From positions 145,286,288 to 145,350,287 of the forward strand of contig NC_089219.1 of NCBI RefSeq assembly GCF_963924675.1: DNA of 64,000 nt, given 5' to 3'. Within the stretch, counting starts at the first letter, position 1; each line of letters begins with the position of its first letter. The notes beneath the pieces are model-generated. The model was not told the origin of the DNA and did not search any database. It saw nothing but the letters and a program-made list of their open reading frames with translations. Of the stretch, positions 59,705 to 64,000 are shown in pieces. This DNA is from Phocoena phocoena (Eukaryota; Chordata; Mammalia; Artiodactyla; Phocoenidae). Made by a program: the position numbers and the translations under genes.

Positions 59705-60753
59705 TTGTGTCTTATTTATCCATATATCCCTACTTGCCTAACACGTGTGCTTAGGTACCTAGCACGTGTGCTTAGCACTAAAAATTCCTGCTTGAAGGAT
59801 TGATGGAGTGAATGGCTACCCCTTTTCTAGTCTTCATCCCAATTAAGGCCTCACCCTCAATCCAATCCAAAAAAGAACTTACTATGACTCTATTTGTGAT
59901 ATGAATTTCTCATTGTTATTTCCGCATTTAAGAGTGTGAACCTAAGCTACTTTTCTTGTTCCTGTAATTCAACATCTGGGTCAGCTTGCCTGTCGTAAAT
60001 TAGGGATTCCCATAAATCAGCAGTGAAGTTGCTTCATAAAACCCTGGTAACAATACTGTTGAAAGGAACAGTAGGCTGGTTGATGAGGATTGGGGGAGGG
60101 CGGCAGAAATACACACAGGGAGCAAATCTCTTCAGATGTCATCTTCAATTTTATTCATTTATTTATTTGTTTTAAAGGATAGTTACCTTTTTAAAAAAAT
60201 TTATTTATTTGTTTATCTTTGGCTGTGTTGGGTCTTCATTGTCGCGCACAGGCTTTCTCTAGTTGCGGTGAGCAGGGGCTACTCTTCCTTGCAGGGTGCA
60301 GGCTTCTCATTGCGGTGGCTTCTCTTGTTGCGGAGCACGGGCTCTAGGTGCATGGGCTTCAGTAGTTGTGACACGTTGGCTCAGTAGTTGTGGCTCACAG
60401 GCTCTAGAGCGCAGGCTCCGTAGTTGTGGCGCACGGGCTTAGTTGCTCCGCGGCATGTGGGATCTTCCCGGACCAGGGCTCGAACCCGTGTCCCCTGCAT
60501 TGGCAGGTGGATTCTTAACCACTGAGCCACCAGGGAAGCCCTTCAATTTCATTTAAATGCTGTAAATACAGTTGTTATATTTTATTTGTCCTACACTCAT
60601 TACTATTTAAACCTTTAATATTTATTTAGGATTGCTTAACTTGTCACCTGTGCACAGAGGAGTTGGATACATAAATCACCAGTGGCCCTCAACTAGAGAG
60701 AAAAAAGAAAGAAATTTAACAGTGGTAGGGGAAAAATTCAGGGGAAAAATATA
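59705..60753. other. Intergenic with one SINE
   Basis: Apart from the SINE at 60156-60540, I recognise nothing here. Confidence 0.5.
60156..60540 (-). repeat. CHR-type SINE, long form
   Basis: A minus-strand copy, the longest here, with an extended A+T tail. The flanks cttcaattttattt (from 60143) and cttcaatttcattt (from 60541) form the duplication. Confidence 0.93.
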
Positions 60754-61213
60754 CAGGCATACCTGGGAAATAGTCTGGGTTCATTTCCAGACCACTGCAT
60801 TAAAATGATCATAGCAATAATGCAAGTCACAAGTTATTTGGTTTCCCAGCACATATAGAAATTATGTTTACACTATACTGTAGTCTATTAAGTATGCAGC
60901 AGCATTATGTCTAAAACGTACCTTGTTGCTAAAAAGTGCTATCATCTGAGCCTTCAATGAGTCATCATCTTTTTGCTAGTGGAGTATCTTGCTGCTGGTG
61001 GATGGTGATGGCTGCTGACTGATCTGATCAGGGTGGAGGTTGCTGAAGGCTGGGGTGGCTGTGCAGTTCTTAAACTAAGAGAGCAAGGAAGTTTGTTGCA
61101 TCATGTGACTCTTTCTTTCACAAGCAATTTCTTTGTGGCGTGCAATGATGTTCGATAGCACTTTTACGTACGGTAGAACTTCTTTCAAACTCGAAGTCAA
61201 TCCTCCCAAACCT

Positions 61214-61807
61214 TGTCACTACTACTGAAACAAACTTGGGTCTGCTCACCTGATGTGCGGTAAAGCTGATCTACTGACACCAGCTGCGGTGAGGGTAAGT
61301 ACAGAGCTTACTGCAGGGCCCAGCAAGGAGAATGAGCAGCTCATGGCCAAAAGACTCAAACTCCTCAATGGCTTCCAGGGAAGAGATTTTAAAGGCGAGA
61401 CGAGGGAGAGGGTCACAGGGTACATCCTTCTGATTGGTTGGTGGTGAGGTAACAGGGTGATGTGTCTGGAATCTCAATTATCAACCTTTTGGTTCTAAGT
61501 GGCCTGGGGTCTTCCTGGTGGTCAGCATGCAGTTAACTTTTCCCACCTGGTGGGAGTTTTAGTATCTGCAAAACAACTCAAAAATAGGCTCAGGATATTA
61601 TCTATAGACCTTGAGGAGGAACTAAAAGTCCTTCACTTTGTTTTATGGCTAAACTATTATTATTGTGTCTTACTTGACTGCTTTCCTTCGTTTCTGCATT
61701 TCCTCACTTCTCTGATTAAATTTGTTCTTTGGAAGGCCTACAAGAGGTGAGGGACACAGGGGAGGGGTGGGGTCTGTCCCTGAGAAGGCCCTGCAAGGTC
61801 CTGATCA
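61214..61807 (-). repeat. Solitary LTR inside Tigger1
   Basis: About 594 bases of non-Tigger sequence with LTR-like TG/CA ends. On the minus strand it has a CCAATCAGAAGG box followed by a TTTAAAA-type element about 50-60 bases later, an arrangement typical of gammaretrovirus-like (ERV1) LTR promoters. No internal retroviral sequence. No clear target duplication, so ends are approximate. Confidence 0.6.
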
Positions 61808-61851
61808 GTTTCATCACTGCTTTATCAACTGTTTATTTAATATTACAAATC

Positions 61852-63400
61852 CTATGTTGTCATTTCAACAATCTTCAAACCATCTTCACCAGGAGTAGAT
61901 TCTGTCTCAAAAAACCACTTTCTTTGCTCGTCCATAAGAAGCAACTCCTCATCTGTTAAAGTTTTATCATGAGATTGCAGCAGTTCTGTCACATCTTCAG
62001 GCTCCACTTCTAATTCTAGTTCTCTTGCTATTTCTACCATATCTGCAGTTACTTCCTCCACTGAAGTCTTGAACCCCTCTAAGTCATCCAGGAGGGCTGG
62101 AATTAACCTCTTCCAAACTCCTGTTACCGTTCATATTTTTAACTCTTTCCATGAATCATGAATGTTAATGTCATCTAGAATGGTGAACACTTTCCAGAAG
62201 GTTTTCAGTTCACTTTCCCCAGATCCATCAGAGGAATCACTATTTATGGCAGCTATAGCCTCATGAAATGTATTTCTTAAATATTGATAAGACTTGAAAG
62301 TTGAAATTACTCCTTGGTCCATGCGCTACAGAAAGGATGTTGTGTTAGCAGGGATGAAAACAATATTAATCTCATTGTACATCTCCATCAGAGCTCTTGG
62401 GTGACCAGGTGCATTGTCAGTGAACAGTAATATTTTGAAAGAAGTCTTTTTTTTTTCCTGAGCAGTAGGCCTCAACTGTGGGCTTAAAATATTCAGTAAA
62501 CCGTGTTGTAAACAGATGTGCTGTCACCTAGGCTTTGTTGTTCCATTTATAGAGTATAGGCAGAGTAGATTTAACATAATTCTGAAGGGCTCTAGGATTT
62601 TCAGAATGGTAAATGAACATCGGCTTCAACGTCAAGTCACCAGCTGCATCAGCCCCTAACAAGAGAGTCAGCCTGTCCTTTGAAGCTTTGAAGCCAAGCA
62701 TTGACTACTCCTCTCCAGCTATGAAAGTCCTAGATGACATCTTCTTCCAATAGAAGGCTGTTTTGCCAACATTGAAAATCTGTTGTTTAGTGTGTAGCCA
62801 CCTTCATTATCTTAGCTAGATCTTCGGGATAACTTGCTGTAGCTTCTACATCAGCACTTGCTGCTTCACCTTGCACTTTTATGTCATGGAGACAACTTAT
62901 TTCCTGAAATCTCATGAACCATCCTCTGCCAGCTTCAAACTTTTCTTCTGCAGCTTCCTCACCTCTCTTGACCTTCATAGAATTGAAGACAGTTGGGGCC
63001 TTGCTCTGGATTAGTCTTTGGCTGAAGGGAATGTTGTGGCTTGTTTGATCCTCTATCCAGACCACTAAAACTTTCTCCATATCGATATAAAGCTCTTTCT
63101 CTTTCTTGTCATTCGTGTGTCCACTGAAGTAGCACTTTTAATTTCCTTCAAGAACTTCTCCTTTGCATCCACAACTTGGCTAACTGGTTGGTGCATGGTG
63201 TCTAACTTTTGGTCCATCTTGGCTTTTGCCTTCCTTGACGAGCTTAGTCATATCTAGCTTTTGATTTAAAGTGAGAGATGTGTGACTCTTCCTTTCACTT
63301 GAGCACTTATAGACCATTGTAGGGTTACTAATTGGCCTAATTTCAATATTGTTGTGTCTCAGGGAATAGGGAGGCCTGAGGAGAGGGACAGAGATGGAGG
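61852..63400 (-). pseudogene. Tigger1 transposase remnant
   Basis: A pogo-type transposase would have an N-terminal helix-turn-helix (centromere-protein-B-like) and a DDE/DDD nuclease core. Recognisable pieces from the N-terminal side are [55 protein letters not shown] and [20 protein letters not shown]. At least four separate frames are needed, so no functional protein can be made. The C-terminal end is interrupted by the LTR. Confidence 0.85.
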
Positions 63401-63735
63401 AACGGCTTGTCAGTGGATCAGCAGAACACATACAACATTTATTGATGAAGTTTGCCATCTTATGTGGGCACATTTCATGGCACCCCAAAACAATCACAAT
63501 AGTAACATCAAAGATCACTAATCACAGATCACCATAACAAATATAATAACAATGAAATTTTGATATATTGCAAGAATTACCATCAAAATGTGACACAGAT
63601 ACAGAGTGAGCAAATCTGTTGGAAAAATGGCACCTACAGACTTGCCCAATGCAAGGATGACACAAACCTTCAATTTGTAAAAAATATCTGTGAAGCCCAA
63701 TAAAGCAAAGAGCAATAAAATGAAGTATGCCTGTA

Positions 63736-64000
63736 CGTTGTCTAGAAGACATGCTTCAGGTTATCTAAGTACAGTTTTTCAGTGTCTTTGAGCTATTTCA
63801 CAATTCTATAAATAGTAGCCAATTGATAGCAATGCAAAGCAATTCTTGCCTGTAGACATGCAAATTATGTCAAAAGACTGTCGGTTCAACTTCCTCCCTT
63901 CCCCTGCCTCCAAAAACCAGTTTGCCTCCATTTGCACAATCATTTCAATATTCCAAATCTATCAATATGACTGTCCTTTGGATTCTCTTCTGAGCTAGTT
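63736..64000. other. Intergenic, unassigned
   Basis: A short AT-rich end of the window with no recognised feature. Confidence 0.5.

Larger units (their letters stand above)
60754..63733 (-). mobile_element. Tigger1 DNA transposon (mariner/pogo), nearly full length
   Basis: The ends are caggcatacctgggaaa at 60754 and the complementary tgaagtatgcctg at 63733, each directly flanked by TA, the target duplication of this superfamily. The transposase is read on the minus strand in broken pieces: N-terminal DNA-binding part (63180-63400 region), a middle part (62787-63080) and C-terminal parts (62131-62322, 61852-62061). Subtracting a 594-base LTR insertion leaves about 2.39 kb, close to the roughly 2.4 kb known for Tigger1. 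Confidence 0.92.

Noticed and set aside
1..64000. A CRISPR array, phage, integron, toxin-antitoxin or other compact gene system.
   Set aside because: The window is vertebrate intron and intergenic DNA. Repeats are SINE, LINE, LTR and DNA transposon copies, with no regularly spaced short repeats and no operon-like gene packing.

Overview
This is mammalian nuclear DNA, most likely from a cetacean. Two things support that. It is packed with tRNA-derived SINEs of the CHR type known from whales, hippos and ruminants, in the variants abundant in whales and dolphins. It also carries cetartiodactyl-type L1 elements. Two genes can be recognised from conserved protein sequence, NSL1 and BATF3. They are neighbours in the same orientation, as on human 1q32.3. 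I see nothing bacterial, no CRISPR array and no free-standing new gene system.

Layout. Positions 1 to about 19,720 are the 3' part of NSL1 on the + strand: a long intron filled with L2, L1 and SINE insertions, the penultimate exon (16005-16072), a 2.1 kb intron carrying a solitary LTR, and the terminal exon with its stop codon (18193-18471) and 3' UTR. Earlier NSL1 exons were not found and are probably upstream of the window. From about 19.7 to 42 kb is intergenic: SINEs, a MaLR LTR, a HAL1-like element split by an old L1, and a nearly full-length but dead L1 on the minus strand (about 32.98-38.37 kb). A CpG island (about 42.06-43.47 kb) carries the first exon of BATF3. Its second and third coding exons are at 45143-45247 and 53680-53865, and a poly(A) signal lies at 54157-54162. 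Intron 2 holds L2, MIR, MaLR and a long CR1/L3 fossil. From about 54.2 kb to the end I find no gene. That stretch holds L2, SINEs, an AT-rich tract and a nearly full-length Tigger1 DNA transposon (60754-63733) interrupted by an LTR.

The two genes are not functionally linked in any known way. NSL1 is a subunit of the MIS12 kinetochore complex. BATF3 is an AP-1-family bZIP factor needed for cross-presenting dendritic cells. The most useful leads are lineage differences in their short motifs, candidate regulatory DNA around BATF3, and nested transposons that give a relative chronology. No undescribed biological system could be supported from the sequence alone. Repeat family names come from recognising consensus sequence by eye, so boundaries are approximate unless target-site duplications are given.
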